The notes below the pieces were generated by a model. The model made no database searches. It worked only from the letters and a program-made list of their open reading frames with translations, and had not been told where the DNA came from. Positions 25,474-34,499 of a stretch of 49,597 nt of DNA are shown here, piece after piece. The DNA is taken from positions 1-49,597 of the forward strand of contig NZ_FRDK01000015.1 of NCBI RefSeq assembly GCF_900143245.1, in the 5' to 3' direction. This DNA is from Flavobacterium fryxellicola. GTDB taxonomy: Bacteria > Bacteroidota > Bacteroidia > Flavobacteriales > Flavobacteriaceae. A program made the position numbers and the translations under genes. Each line of letters opens with the position of its first letter. The stretch's first letter is position 1.

Positions 25474-25545
25474 TTAATTTTTTGATTGGTGATTTCAGGT
25501 TGGTGATTTTAGAAAACTAAAATCAAAGCGCCAAAATTTGTGTTT

Positions 25546-26466
25546 TTATTTACTAACCGCTTGAATAAAAATATCATTGACAGTCGGTATTTTTTCTACA
25601 AAATGCGTGACTTGACCCCGTTGCGTCAAGACCTGCAATAATTCGTTTGGCAAAGCCGTTCCAAGTTGGATTTCCAATTTTAACTCGTTATTAAGCGATT
25701 TAAAATTTGCTGGTGCCACGGTGAATTTCTGGGTAATATCGTACATCAAACCCTCCACATTATCCGATAAAATGCCCACTTCATAACTATTGGTTTTAAA
25801 TTGTCTTTTGACATCGCTTAATTTACCTTCTATCAACTTATTAGATTTATGGATCAAAGCAATGTGATCGCACAACTCCTCGACACTCTCCATCCGGTGT
25901 GTAGAAAAAATGATAGTGGCTCCTTCCTCTCTAAGCGCAAGGATTTCATCTTTAATAATAGTCGCATTTACAGGATCGAAACCTGAAAAAGGTTCATCAA
26001 AAATTAGTAATTTTGGCTTGTGTAAAACACAAACTACAAACTGAATTTTCTGCGCCATTCCCTTAGAAAGTTCTTGTATCTTCTTATTCCACCACCCTTG
26101 AATTTCTAATCTTTCAAACCAGTATTCCAGTTGTTTTTTAGCTTCAGCCTTCGTGAGCCCTTTCATTTGCGCTAAATACAAGCATTGTTCTCCCACTTTC
26201 ATGGTGTTGTACAATCCTCTTTCTTCAGGTAAATACCCTATATATTGAACGTGTTTGGGTTGTAGTTTTTCACCATCTAGGATAATTTGACCACTATCTG
26301 GCAAAGTAATTTGATTAATGATTCGGATCAGTGATGTTTTCCCAGCTCCATTTGGACCTAAGAGTCCGTAGATACTCCCTTTTGGAACTGCTAATGAGAC
26401 ACCGTTTAGCGCTACGTAATCACCATATTGCTTTACGACTTTATTAACTTCAAGAATAGTATTCAT
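25546..26466 (-). CDS. ABC transporter ATP-binding protein (NatA-like)
   Basis: This 306-residue ATPase has Walker A LLGPNGAGKTS near residue 36, Q-loop IGYLPEERGLY, signature LSKGMAQKIQ in place of LSGGQ, Walker B LLIFDEPFSGFDP and H-loop FSTHRM. The C-terminal ~80 residues form the DUF4162-like accessory domain. It pairs with the permease gene directly downstream and energises export. An intrinsic terminator separates it from dnaJ upstream, so this pair is its own transcript. Confidence 0.93.
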   Translation of the reverse strand: MNTILEVNKVVKQYGDYVALNGVSLAVPKGSIYGLLGPNGAGKTSLIRIINQITLPDSGQIILDGEKLQPKHVQYIGYLPEERGLYNTMKVGEQCLYLAQMKGLTKAEAKKQLEYWFERLEIQGWWNKKIQELSKGMAQKIQFVVCVLHKPKLLIFDEPFSGFDPVNATIIKDEILALREEGATIIFSTHRMESVEELCDHIALIHKSNKLIEGKLSDVKRQFKTNSYEVGILSDNVEGLMYDITQKFTVAPANFKSLNNELKLEIQLGTALPNELLQVLTQRGQVTHFVEKIPTVNDIFIQAVSK

Positions 26467-26528
26467 GCTAAATTTTTAATTGGTGTAAAAGTAAATAATT
26501 AGTACCAAAATACTTAGAATAGTTGCAT

Positions 26529-26566
26529 AAAAAAACCCATTCTTGTTGGAACAGGAATGGGTTTTA
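26529..26566 (-). terminator. Intrinsic terminator of the grpE-dnaJ operon
   Basis: AAAACCCATTC and GAATGGGTTTT form an 11-bp stem with a 12-base loop. On the minus strand the stem is followed by a run of seven T. It lies downstream of dnaJ. Confidence 0.85.
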
Positions 26567-26660
26567 TTTTTTATATAGTTGGGATCAATCGCAGCTTTTA
26601 TCACAATTAAACCCTTACTAAATCTAATGTGATTCAAGATGCGATACATCGGCATCTCTA

Positions 26661-27773
26661 CTATGAAAACATATCTTTTACCTTCTCAAAAAATGATTTA
26701 TCGGATTTTTCAGGATTAGGAATAAAATTATCGTCTGTCAACGCGTTTTCAAAAAACTGTTTCTGCTCTTTGTTTAATGTTTTTGGAGTCCACACATTCA
26801 CATGAACCAACAAATCTCCATTCCCGTATCCATTGATACTTGGAATTCCTTTTCCTTTTAATCTTAGAATTTTACCCGATTGAATTCCTTCTTCCAACTT
26901 AATTCTCACTTTGCCGTTTATAGCCTCAATATCTTTTGAAATTCCAAGCACCGCTTCAGCAAAGCTGATGTACAAATCAAAGTGCAAATTCTCTCCTTCA
27001 CGTTTCAACGATTCGTGTTCTAATTCTTCAATGGCAACAATTAAATCTCCTGGAATACTATTTCCTGGAGCATCATTTCCTTTGTTAGACACTTTTAACT
27101 GCATGCCATCAACCACACCTGCAGGTATTTTTATTGAAACGGTTTCATCTTCAAGAATCATTCCTTGAGAATCAGCTTCCGTTGGTTTTTTATCTAGAAT
27201 TTGACCAGAACCTCCACAAGTAGGACAAGTTGAAGCCGATTGCATTCTACCAAGAATTGTATTGGTCACGCGCATTACTTGCCCCTGACCATTACAGGTA
27301 GAACACGTTTTATAGGTCACGCCTGGCGCTTGAACCTTGCGTTTTACTTTTACTTTTTTCTCGACACCATTGGCAATTTCTTCTAATGTCAATTTAACTT
27401 TAATACGAAGGTTGCTTCCTTTAGCACGACGAACTCCTCCGCCTCCACCGCCAAAACCGCCAAAACCACCTCCAAAAATATCACCAAACTGACTGAAAAT
27501 GTCATCCATATTCATTCCACCTTGACCGCCGCCGCCAAAACCTCCAGAACCATCAAAAGCTTGATGTCCATGCTGGTCGTACTTTGCTTTCTTCTGTGGA
27601 TCACTTAATATTTCGTAAGCTTCAGCAGCTAATTTAAATTTTTCTTCTGCCGATTTGTCTCCAGGATTTTTGTCAGGGTGATGCGCTATAGCTTGCTTTC
27701 TATATGCTTTTTTAATTTCGGCAGCATCGGCACTTTTGGTAATGCCTAATATTTCGTAAAAATCTTTTTTCAT
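26661..27773 (-). CDS. dnaJ: Chaperone protein DnaJ with reduced zinc finger
   Basis: This 370-residue Hsp40 co-chaperone of DnaK has a J domain at residues 1-70 (HHPDKNPGD), a glycine/phenylalanine-rich linker at about 76-110, a zinc region, and two beta-barrel substrate domains with a C-terminal dimerisation segment. Canonical DnaJ has four CxxCxGxG motifs. Here only two are visible, CSTCNGQG and CPTCGGSG, so just one zinc site can form. This reduced form looks complete and not broken. grpE lies upstream in the same operon, with a small palindrome between. The DnaJ-GrpE pair drives the DnaK ATPase cycle. Confidence 0.96.
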   Translation of the reverse strand: MKKDFYEILGITKSADAAEIKKAYRKQAIAHHPDKNPGDKSAEEKFKLAAEAYEILSDPQKKAKYDQHGHQAFDGSGGFGGGGQGGMNMDDIFSQFGDIFGGGFGGFGGGGGGVRRAKGSNLRIKVKLTLEEIANGVEKKVKVKRKVQAPGVTYKTCSTCNGQGQVMRVTNTILGRMQSASTCPTCGGSGQILDKKPTEADSQGMILEDETVSIKIPAGVVDGMQLKVSNKGNDAPGNSIPGDLIVAIEELEHESLKREGENLHFDLYISFAEAVLGISKDIEAINGKVRIKLEEGIQSGKILRLKGKGIPSINGYGNGDLLVHVNVWTPKTLNKEQKQFFENALTDDNFIPNPEKSDKSFFEKVKDMFS

Positions 27774-27798
27774 TTTTATTTTTTCTTGTAAAAAATAC

Positions 27799-27818
27799 AG
27801 ACGCGATTAATCGCGTCT
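27799..27818. repeat. Perfect 20-base REP-like palindrome between grpE and dnaJ
   Basis: AGACGCGATTAATCGCGTCT is its own reverse complement and GC-richer than its surroundings. GACGCGAT-type palindromes are a common dispersed element in Bacteroidota genomes and may be substrates for RAYT enzymes. It sits inside the operon, where it could fold in the mRNA and tune the grpE/dnaJ ratio. Only one copy is in this window. Confidence 0.6.
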
Positions 27819-27831
27819 CTATACTTACGCA

Positions 27832-28410
27832 TTACTGACCTATAACAACTTTTGGAAAACGAATGATTTTATCTCCCAGTTTATATCCTTTTTCAAGAAC
27901 ATCAACAATTTTACCTTTCATCTCGTCTGAAGAGGCAGGAATTTGAGTTATGGCTTCCGCAAAATCAGCATCAAATGCATCTCCCGCCTTAACCTCAAAT
28001 TGCTCCAATCCTTTAGCAATCAATGTATTTTTTAATTTTTCATGAATAAGCTCCACTCCTTTTAACAAAAGTTCATCTTCGGATTTGCTTATTTCTGTAA
28101 TTGCTCTGTCAAAATCATCCAATACAGGCAACATGGCTAATAAAACTTCCTGATTAGCCGTTTTAAATAACTCAATACGTTCTTTAGTCGTTCTCCTTTT
28201 GTAATTTTCGAATTCAGCGAATAATCGTAAATATTTATCTTTCTCTTTGGCTAAATCTTGCGTCAATTGCTCTTCTACACTTAATTCCTCAACAATGGTT
28301 TGCTCTTCATTGGCATTATTCTCTAATGTCGCCTCCTCTAATTCTTGATCGATTTCTGTATTTTCAGTAGTCATATTACTAGTATTTTTAAAAATATTCT
28401 TAAAGTTCAT
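27832..28410 (-). CDS. grpE: Nucleotide exchange factor GrpE
   Basis: This DnaK nucleotide exchange factor has about 192 residues. An acidic N-terminal stretch (about 15-45) is followed by a long coiled-coil with the family motif LRLFAEFENYKRRTTKE, then LPVLDDFDRAI and the C-terminal beta domain GYKLGDKIIRFPKVVIG. I place the start at the ATG at 28410 (MNFKNIF). The longer frame from 28464 would start upstream of the mapped promoter box. dnaJ follows on the same strand. Confidence 0.95.
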   Translation of the reverse strand: MNFKNIFKNTSNMTTENTEIDQELEEATLENNANEEQTIVEELSVEEQLTQDLAKEKDKYLRLFAEFENYKRRTTKERIELFKTANQEVLLAMLPVLDDFDRAITEISKSEDELLLKGVELIHEKLKNTLIAKGLEQFEVKAGDAFDADFAEAITQIPASSDEMKGKIVDVLEKGYKLGDKIIRFPKVVIGQ

Positions 28411-28432
28411 TTTTATTCTTTTCTTTGGATTG

Positions 28433-28464
28433 CAAAAGTACTGCCAATTCTTTTTAAATGTCAA
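28433..28464 (-). promoter_or_regulatory. Promoter of grpE-dnaJ (TTG-N21-TACTTTTG)
   Basis: On the minus strand TTG (28464-28462) is followed after 21 bases by TACTTTTG (28440-28433), an excellent match to the flavobacterial -33/-7 consensus. Predicted transcription starts roughly 15-20 bases before the ATG at 28410. This fixes the grpE start. Confidence 0.75.
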
Positions 28465-28656
28465 ATTGTCATCTTTTTAACGAATTCACTTTTCTTAGCC
28501 ACATGACGCATAACAAGCTAAAATTTTAAGATTATTTTAAGATTATCTTATTATTGTTTTTTTTAGTTTTGTTAAAATTTTTCTTTGATACTGATTCAAC
28601 AGTAAAAATTCCAGAGTTTATTCTCAACAATTATTAATTCACCATTAGTGTATATT

Positions 28657-28693
28657 AAAAAAAAGCTTCGTTTACCAAAACGAAGCTTTTTTT
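28657..28693 (-). terminator. Intrinsic terminator of hisS
   Basis: AAAAAAGCTTCGTTT and AAACGAAGCTTTTTT form a near-perfect stem with a short loop and T tracts on either strand, directly downstream of the hisS stop. Confidence 0.88.
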
Positions 28694-28704
28694 ATGGCTG
28701 TAAT

Positions 28705-30081
28705 TTACGAAGCTGATAAAGTTTCCTTTAAACTTTCAAAATTCAGCGAAAGCTGCTCTCCCGTAATTAGATTTTTAAGTAAAAATGTGTTGGATGTCAT
28801 CTCATCTGGGCCAACGATAACGGCAAAAGGGATCCTTCTTTTATCCGCATGCTGAAACTGCTTCGCTACCTTAATAGCATCGGGATACAATTCTACTTTG
28901 ATTCCTGCCGCTCTTAATTTTTGAATGGCTTGTAATCCATAAAAAGCCTCCGTTTCTCCATAATTTATAAATAGTGCTTGAGAAGTTGCCGAGACGGTTT
29001 CTGGAAACAAATTTAATTCTTCAACCACTAAATAGATTCGGTCTAATCCAAAAGAAATCCCTACTCCGCTCATGTTTTTCAAACCAAAAATCCCAGTCAA
29101 ATCATCGTATCTGCCACCACCACCAATGGATCCCATGGCAACGGATTTTGGAGGAGCCACCTCAAAAATAGCCCCTGTATAATAATTTAATCCTCGGGCT
29201 AAGGTTACATCTAAGTCTAAAACAGCGTTATTCAATCCAAGCTTCATGACATTGTCACATATAAAGCGTAATTCTTCCACTCCTTTCAAGCCTTCCTCTG
29301 ATTCAGTAAGCAAAACGGAAAGTTTTTCGATTTTCTCTGCAATGGTTCCCGTGAAATTAAATAATGGCTGCACTTTTACAAGTGCCTCGGCAGCAATTCC
29401 TTTTTCCACCATTTCTTTTTTGACACCGTCCTCCCCTATTTTATCGAGCTTGTCCAAAGCAACTGTAAAGTCTATTAATTTATCAGAAGCGCCTATAACC
29501 TCCGCAATTCCCGATAATATTTTTCTGTTATTGATTTTTATGGTTACGCCATTTAAACCCAAATCAGTAAAAACAGCATCATAAAGCTGCACCAATTCTA
29601 TTTCCTGCCATAGAGATTTAGATCCTACAACATCAGCATCGCATTGAAAAAACTCTCTAAAACGTCCTTTTTGGGGTCGATCTGCACGCCAAACGGGTTG
29701 GATCTGATAGCGTTTGAATGGGAATTCAATTTCGTTTTGGTGTTGCACCACGTACCGTGCAAAAGGAACTGTTAAATCATAACGCAACGCTTTTTCCGAA
29801 ATACTCGCCGTTAGCTTGGTACTCTCTTTGCTTTCTAAATGAGCGGCATTGGCTTTCGCCAAATAATCTCCAGAATTCAATATTTTAAAAATCAAACGAT
29901 CACCTTCTTCTCCATATTTGCCCATTAAGGTTTCGGAATTTTCAAATGAAGGAGTTTCTATGGGCTGGAAGCCAAAGTTCTCGAAATTACTTTTTATAAT
30001 CTGTATAATATACTGCCGTTTTGCCACCTCAGCAGGTGAAAAATCTCTGGTTCCTTTTGGAATGCTCGGTTTTGATGCCAT
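28705..30081 (-). CDS. hisS: Histidine--tRNA ligase
   Basis: This class II aminoacyl-tRNA synthetase has about 458 residues. Motif 1 begins near [10 protein letters not shown], motif 2 contains [24 protein letters not shown], and the histidine-specific segments [15 protein letters not shown] and [12 protein letters not shown] precede motif 3 ([12 protein letters not shown]). The anticodon-binding domain forms the last ~100 residues. The start at 30081 ([10 protein letters not shown]) is chosen over the longer frame from 30135, which adds untypical residues. It charges tRNA-His; single copy in the window. Confidence 0.96.
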   Translation of the reverse strand: MASKPSIPKGTRDFSPAEVAKRQYIIQIIKSNFENFGFQPIETPSFENSETLMGKYGEEGDRLIFKILNSGDYLAKANAAHLESKESTKLTASISEKALRYDLTVPFARYVVQHQNEIEFPFKRYQIQPVWRADRPQKGRFREFFQCDADVVGSKSLWQEIELVQLYDAVFTDLGLNGVTIKINNRKILSGIAEVIGASDKLIDFTVALDKLDKIGEDGVKKEMVEKGIAAEALVKVQPLFNFTGTIAEKIEKLSVLLTESEEGLKGVEELRFICDNVMKLGLNNAVLDLDVTLARGLNYYTGAIFEVAPPKSVAMGSIGGGGRYDDLTGIFGLKNMSGVGISFGLDRIYLVVEELNLFPETVSATSQALFINYGETEAFYGLQAIQKLRAAGIKVELYPDAIKVAKQFQHADKRRIPFAVIVGPDEMTSNTFLLKNLITGEQLSLNFESLKETLSAS

Positions 30082-30210
30082 TTTATGAGTATTGGATTTT
30101 AGATTTTCAGATTTTGGACGTATTGAAAACTCCAAATTCTAATTCTTTGCAAATATCCTATTTTTAAAATTATTCTGTTTACAAATTTCATCATTTTATT
30201 GCAGGACAAC

Positions 30211-30355
30211 TAGCCCGGATTGAAGTGAAAATGAGGCAGTAAAAAAATAATAATGTTTTCTTGCTGGAAAGAGCGACCGCAGGAAGCTCCTTTCAGGCAA
30301 TTGAAAACAAATTATTTTTTGCTGTCGCATTGTAACGGAAAGCGGGAAATGGCTT
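30211..30355 (+). repeat. Flavobacterial intergenic repeat, copy 2 (long variant)
   Basis: TAGCCCGGATTGAAG at 30211 and TGTAACGGAAAGCGGGA at about 30330 are the outer parts of the repeat also seen at 24048-24130, here spaced by a much longer insert containing GAAGCTCC and TGAAAAC stretches. It fills about half of the 300-base gap between the divergent hisS and permease genes. The rest holds only a TATTTTCG promoter-like box near 30415. Confidence 0.55.
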
Positions 30356-30435
30356 CAAATAAAAGAGATTGCAATAAATTAGTTTTTAGCTAGAGAAAAC
30401 CTGTAACAAAAATTGTATTTTCGTGTCAAACCATT

Positions 30436-31680
30436 ATGATGTTAAAATTATTCAAAGAAAATATTCGGATTGCATTGGGTTCTATTAGAACGCAATTGTT
30501 ACGAACGGTTCTTACTGTGATGATTATCGCTATAGGAATCACAGCTTTAGTCAGTATTCTTACGGTTGTTTCGGCACTTGAGAACACCATCTCCTCTGAT
30601 TTTGCATCGATGGGAGCGAATACTTTCAATATGAAACAGTATGAAAATACGACGCGAAATCGTGGTGGTGACGAGCGTGTCATCATAAATCCAATTATTT
30701 CCTATCCTGAAGCAGTGGCCTTCAAGAACAAATACACGTATCCTTTTACGGAAACGTCACTTTCTTTTACGGCAACATCCGCTGCTGAAGTAAAATATGA
30801 AGCGACTAAAACTGATCCCGAAAATTCTATTCTTGGAGTGGACGAGTATTTTATGACCAATTCGGGTTTGGAAACCAGCGCTGGACGGAATTTTACTGGT
30901 TTTGACATCGACAATAATGCTTATGTATGTGTTGTAGGATCTGATTTTGAGAAAGGATTGCTAAAAGACGTGAATCCAATTGATAAAATAATCGCAATCC
31001 GAGGCGCTAAATTTAAAGTTATTGGAGTGTTGAAAGAAAAGGGATCCACCTTTGGAAACAATCAGGATTTACGCGTTTTAATTCCTATTCAATTGGCCCG
31101 CTCTTTATTTACGGCCCCCAACATAAACTACACCGTAAGTGTTATGGTAGGCAAAAAAGAATTGCTAGAACAAGCATTAGACAATGCTACAAGCACCATG
31201 CGCAGGGTTCGGAAATTAAGCCCTGTAAAAGATAATAATTTTGGTGTTGTTCGCAGCGACGATCTTATTAACCGAATTTTAGGAATCACAAAATACTTAG
31301 GACTGGCCTCTTGGTTGATTGGTATCATCACCGTTTTAGGCTCTTCTATCGCCTTGATGAACATCATGATCGTTTCCGTGACGGAGCGTACTCGAGAAAT
31401 AGGAGTTAGAAAAGCTTTGGGAGCCAAGAAAACAACCATCGCCATTCAGTTTTTTATAGAGACATTATTGATTGGTCAAATGGGTGGATTGGTAGGCATT
31501 ATTTTTGGAATTCTGATTGGATTTGGAATTGCCACCGCAATGGATTTTGCATTCGTAATTCCGTGGGGCGCTATTATGGCAGCTTTTATTACTAGTTTCA
31601 TCGTAGCTATTGCTTCGGGCTTGTATCCTGCTATCAAAGCTGCGGTTCTCGATCCCATTGAAGCGTTGCGTTACGAGTAA
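30436..31680 (+). CDS. ABC transporter permease (MacB/FtsX type)
   Basis: This 414-residue permease has an N-terminal helix (about 20-45, RTVLTVMIIAIGITALVSIL), a large periplasmic MacB core domain to about 285 and three C-terminal helices. These carry the FtsX motif with ERTREIGVRKALGA and end in ASGLYPAIKAAVLDPIEALRYE. No ATP-binding gene is next to it, so the partner ATPase must lie elsewhere. Systems of this type export peptides or lipids, or act on the envelope. ATG codons at 30436 and 30439 are equivalent. It diverges from hisS. Confidence 0.92.
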   Translation: MMLKLFKENIRIALGSIRTQLLRTVLTVMIIAIGITALVSILTVVSALENTISSDFASMGANTFNMKQYENTTRNRGGDERVIINPIISYPEAVAFKNKYTYPFTETSLSFTATSAAEVKYEATKTDPENSILGVDEYFMTNSGLETSAGRNFTGFDIDNNAYVCVVGSDFEKGLLKDVNPIDKIIAIRGAKFKVIGVLKEKGSTFGNNQDLRVLIPIQLARSLFTAPNINYTVSVMVGKKELLEQALDNATSTMRRVRKLSPVKDNNFGVVRSDDLINRILGITKYLGLASWLIGIITVLGSSIALMNIMIVSVTERTREIGVRKALGAKKTTIAIQFFIETLLIGQMGGLVGIIFGILIGFGIATAMDFAFVIPWGAIMAAFITSFIVAIASGLYPAIKAAVLDPIEALRYE

Positions 31681-31686
31681 AGTCCC

Positions 31687-31715
31687 GCACCCTGTCGTGG
31701 CAGGGTGCAAAAAAA
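31687..31715. other. Stem-loop after the MacB-type permease
   Basis: GCACCCTG pairs perfectly with CAGGGTGC around a six-base loop, six bases after the stop codon. The tail on the plus strand is A-rich, not T-rich, so it is not a canonical terminator for this gene. On the minus strand it also lacks a downstream T tract. It could be a processing or stability hairpin. Confidence 0.5.
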
Positions 31716-31842
31716 TTAGTAGGATTAGGTAGCTTCTTACAAATTGCATATTGAAAATCCTTTCCTGTAATAAGCATGGGGATTATCCTTTTATAAACGG
31801 ACCCTTTTAGCAATCAAAAGAAAACACTTTATATTCTATACG

Positions 31843-32715
31843 CTATCTAGTACATCTTATCATCCTATCATTCCCATAAATATCTTTGCGTAATTCAATG
31901 TTTTTGAAATGCAATTGCTGCAGCAAATCAATCATTGCTGCACCTAAATATTGATTAATCTCAAAGTACAGTTGTCCGTTTTCAGTGAGATTTTCCTGCG
32001 CTAATTCGGCTATTTTTTTGTAGAAAATCAACGCGTCATCATCCTCTACAAAAAGAGCCAAATGCGGTTCATTATCCAAAACATTTTTCTTAATTTCTTC
32101 TTTTTCCAGATTACGAACATAAGGAGGATTTGAAACTATAATATCGAATTTTTCGTCGATTCCTTCGACTGCACTTAATGTTATTGCTTCAAGAATATTT
32201 TGATGGATAAAATGAACGTTTACTGCATTATTGGCAGCATTTTTTTTGGCTGTAGCCAAAGCTTTTTCAGAAACATCAATAGCAAAAAGGGTAGCATTTG
32301 GAAGATTTTTTGCTACGGAAATAGCTATGCAACCGCTTCCTGTGCCAATATCCAGCATTTTTAGAGTAGTAGCGTGCTGTTTTTTCCGATTATCCGCTAG
32401 CATCCAATCGACCAACTCCTCTGTTTCTGGTCTTGGAATTAAAACGTGTTCATTGACAATAAAATCCAATCCATAAAAGCTCGTTTTACCTAACAAATAT
32501 TGTATTGGGATTTCTTGTTTCAACGGTGCTAAAATCGAGTTCCATACCACAATTTCTGCGGCGGAAAAAACCAAATCAGGATGCAGCGCCAAATCAATTC
32601 GTTTTAGTTGCTGTTTTTCTTCTAAGATTATGTAGAAAAAACTCTCTGCTTCACCAGCATCATAAAGAGGGGTGAGTTCTTGAATAAAATGAGCTCTGTA
32701 CTCCTTAATTTTCAT
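31843..32715 (-). CDS. prmC: Peptide chain release factor N5-glutamine methyltransferase
   Basis: This 290-residue methyltransferase modifies the GGQ glutamine of release factors RF1 and RF2. The N-terminal helical domain (1-85) recognises the factor and ends in PIQYLLGKTSFYG. The SAM motif is LDIGTGSGCIAI near 122 and the catalytic motif is VSNPPYVRN near 196. IPRPETEELVDWML is typical. Start ATG at 32715. It is monocistronic by spacing. Confidence 0.94.
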   Translation of the reverse strand: MKIKEYRAHFIQELTPLYDAGEAESFFYIILEEKQQLKRIDLALHPDLVFSAAEIVVWNSILAPLKQEIPIQYLLGKTSFYGLDFIVNEHVLIPRPETEELVDWMLADNRKKQHATTLKMLDIGTGSGCIAISVAKNLPNATLFAIDVSEKALATAKKNAANNAVNVHFIHQNILEAITLSAVEGIDEKFDIIVSNPPYVRNLEKEEIKKNVLDNEPHLALFVEDDDALIFYKKIAELAQENLTENGQLYFEINQYLGAAMIDLLQQLHFKNIELRKDIYGNDRMIRCTR

Positions 32716-32863
32716 GGTTTACTACGTATCAATTTAATTGTATTTCAGACGAAAAAGCAGCTTAAAATGGATTGTTATTTAAAAATATAAGGAATAATAA
32801 ATAATAACTGCTTGCTATTCATAAACTCCTATCTTCTACATTAAAGGAATTAAGTCAAAAGCA

Positions 32864-33352
32864 TCATTCTAAATTTTTCAACATCCAAATGGGACAACTG
32901 ACATGTCCTGTACTGCCCATTGGGGCCGTAATAGATTCAAAACCAACTTTTTTATATAATTTCTGTGCGTCCAGCATAAAGGGCATAGTTTCTAAATAGC
33001 AGCTCTCAAAACCAAAATTCCTTGCGCTTTGTAAACACACCGCCATCATTTCTGCACCAATTCCTAAACCGCGTGTTTCTGGTAGAAAATACATTTTTTG
33101 TAACTCACAAACAGTTTCCGCTTCGTTTTCTAGTGGCGCAATTCCGGCAGAACCAATGATTCTTCCGTTATTTTCAACCACATAGTACACAGACCGTGGC
33201 TTACTGTACTCTTCAAACATAAAATCCAAATAAGGATCTTCATAAGCCGTCCCCACTTTTGGAATATTCAATTCATCAAAAACCGCTCGTATCAATTGTG
33301 CCACTTCCTGATTGTCTTCTTTATTTATTTTTCTGATACTGTAATTTTCCAT
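32864..33352 (-). CDS. GNAT family N-acetyltransferase
   Basis: This 162-residue acetyltransferase has the GNAT core: YYVVENNGRIIGSAGIAPL, the acetyl-CoA loop ETRGLGIGAEMM near residue 96 and a C-terminal AQKLYKKVGFES. The acceptor could be a small amine, a protein or an antibiotic and cannot be read from the sequence. Its start lies ~100 bases from the start of divergent ribD, so the two may share a regulatory gap. Confidence 0.9.
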   Translation of the reverse strand: MENYSIRKINKEDNQEVAQLIRAVFDELNIPKVGTAYEDPYLDFMFEEYSKPRSVYYVVENNGRIIGSAGIAPLENEAETVCELQKMYFLPETRGLGIGAEMMAVCLQSARNFGFESCYLETMPFMLDAQKLYKKVGFESITAPMGSTGHVSCPIWMLKNLE

Positions 33353-33455
33353 TTTTTAAAAATCTAATTATACCTGCAAAAATAGAAATTGTTTAGTATT
33401 ATTCTTCAAAGTTTTGAAACAAAATCATAAACTCAAAAATTACTACTTTTGTAAT

Positions 33456-34499
33456 GTGAAAATACATGAAAAATACATAAGAAGGTGCATCGAATTAGCT
33501 GAAAATGGTTTAGGAACTACGTATCCAAACCCCATGGTAGGTTGCGTAATTGTTTATGATGGTACGATTATCGGCGAAGGTTGGCATAAAAAAGCGGGAG
33601 AACCACATGCAGAAGTAAATGCCGTAAATTCCGTAAAAGATAAGACCCTATTGAAAAAAGCAACCATTTACGTAAGTTTAGAACCGTGTAGCCATTTTGG
33701 AAAAACACCTCCATGCTGCAATTTGATTATCGCTAATAAAATCCCAAAGGTGGTCATTGGAACTATAGATCCTAACGAAAAAGTAGCGGGAACGGGAATC
33801 AAAAAACTAGTTGAAGCCGGAATTCAAGTAACTGTGGGCGTACTAGAAGCGGCATGTTATGAATTAAACAAGCGTTTTTTTACATTTCACAACAAGAAAA
33901 GACCGTACCTTATTTTAAAATGGGCCGAATCGAAAGACGGTTTTATCGCTCCAATGGAAAAACTAGAAAAAAAACCCGTTTGGATTACCAATGGGTATTC
34001 CAGACAACTAGTCCACAAATGGCGCACTGAGGAGCAGGCAATTCTGGTGGGAACACAAACTGTAATTGACGACAATCCTAAACTTGACGCACGAGACTGG
34101 CGGGGAAACAATCCTGTAGGAGTAGTTTTAGACCAAAATAATCGCATTCCAGAACATAGCCAAATTCTTGACAGTCACGTTAAAACTATCCTATTTTCTA
34201 AATTTAAAACCGCTGCTGAAAAAGAAAATGTTATCTTTGAGATAATTGATTTTGAAAAAAACGTAGTACAGCAAGTAGTTCAATCGCTGTACGAACATCA
34301 AATTCAGTCCGTTATTATTGAAGGCGGAAGGCAAACTTTGCAATCTTTTATAGAAGCCAATCTATGGGATGAAGCACGAATATTTGTTGGAAACATCCCA
34401 TTCCATTCCGGAATCAAAGCGCCTATTCTCGGTAAGAAACAGTTCGACAAATGTTTTATTGGTACTGACGAACTTCTAATTTCTAGAAACTATGATTAA
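33456..34499 (+). CDS. ribD: Bifunctional riboflavin deaminase/reductase RibD
   Basis: This protein of about 347 residues has an N-terminal deaminase domain with zinc ligands HAEVNAV and EPCSHFGKTPPC. Its C-terminal reductase domain is of the dihydrofolate reductase fold (LKWAESKDGFIAP, IIEGGRQTLQSFI). It performs the second and third steps of riboflavin synthesis in the cytoplasm. I prefer the GTG at 33456 (VKIHEKYIRRC), because the upstream codons back to a TTG at 33414 overlap a TACTTTTG promoter box at 33444-33451. The stop overlaps the next gene by 8 bases. Confidence 0.93.
   Translation: MKIHEKYIRRCIELAENGLGTTYPNPMVGCVIVYDGTIIGEGWHKKAGEPHAEVNAVNSVKDKTLLKKATIYVSLEPCSHFGKTPPCCNLIIANKIPKVVIGTIDPNEKVAGTGIKKLVEAGIQVTVGVLEAACYELNKRFFTFHNKKRPYLILKWAESKDGFIAPMEKLEKKPVWITNGYSRQLVHKWRTEEQAILVGTQTVIDDNPKLDARDWRGNNPVGVVLDQNNRIPEHSQILDSHVKTILFSKFKTAAEKENVIFEIIDFEKNVVQQVVQSLYEHQIQSVIIEGGRQTLQSFIEANLWDEARIFVGNIPFHSGIKAPILGKKQFDKCFIGTDELLISRNYD

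Noticed and set aside
31687..31715. Intrinsic terminator after the MacB-type permease
   Set aside because: The hairpin is good, but the following tract on the coding strand is A-rich, so it is reported only as a stem-loop.
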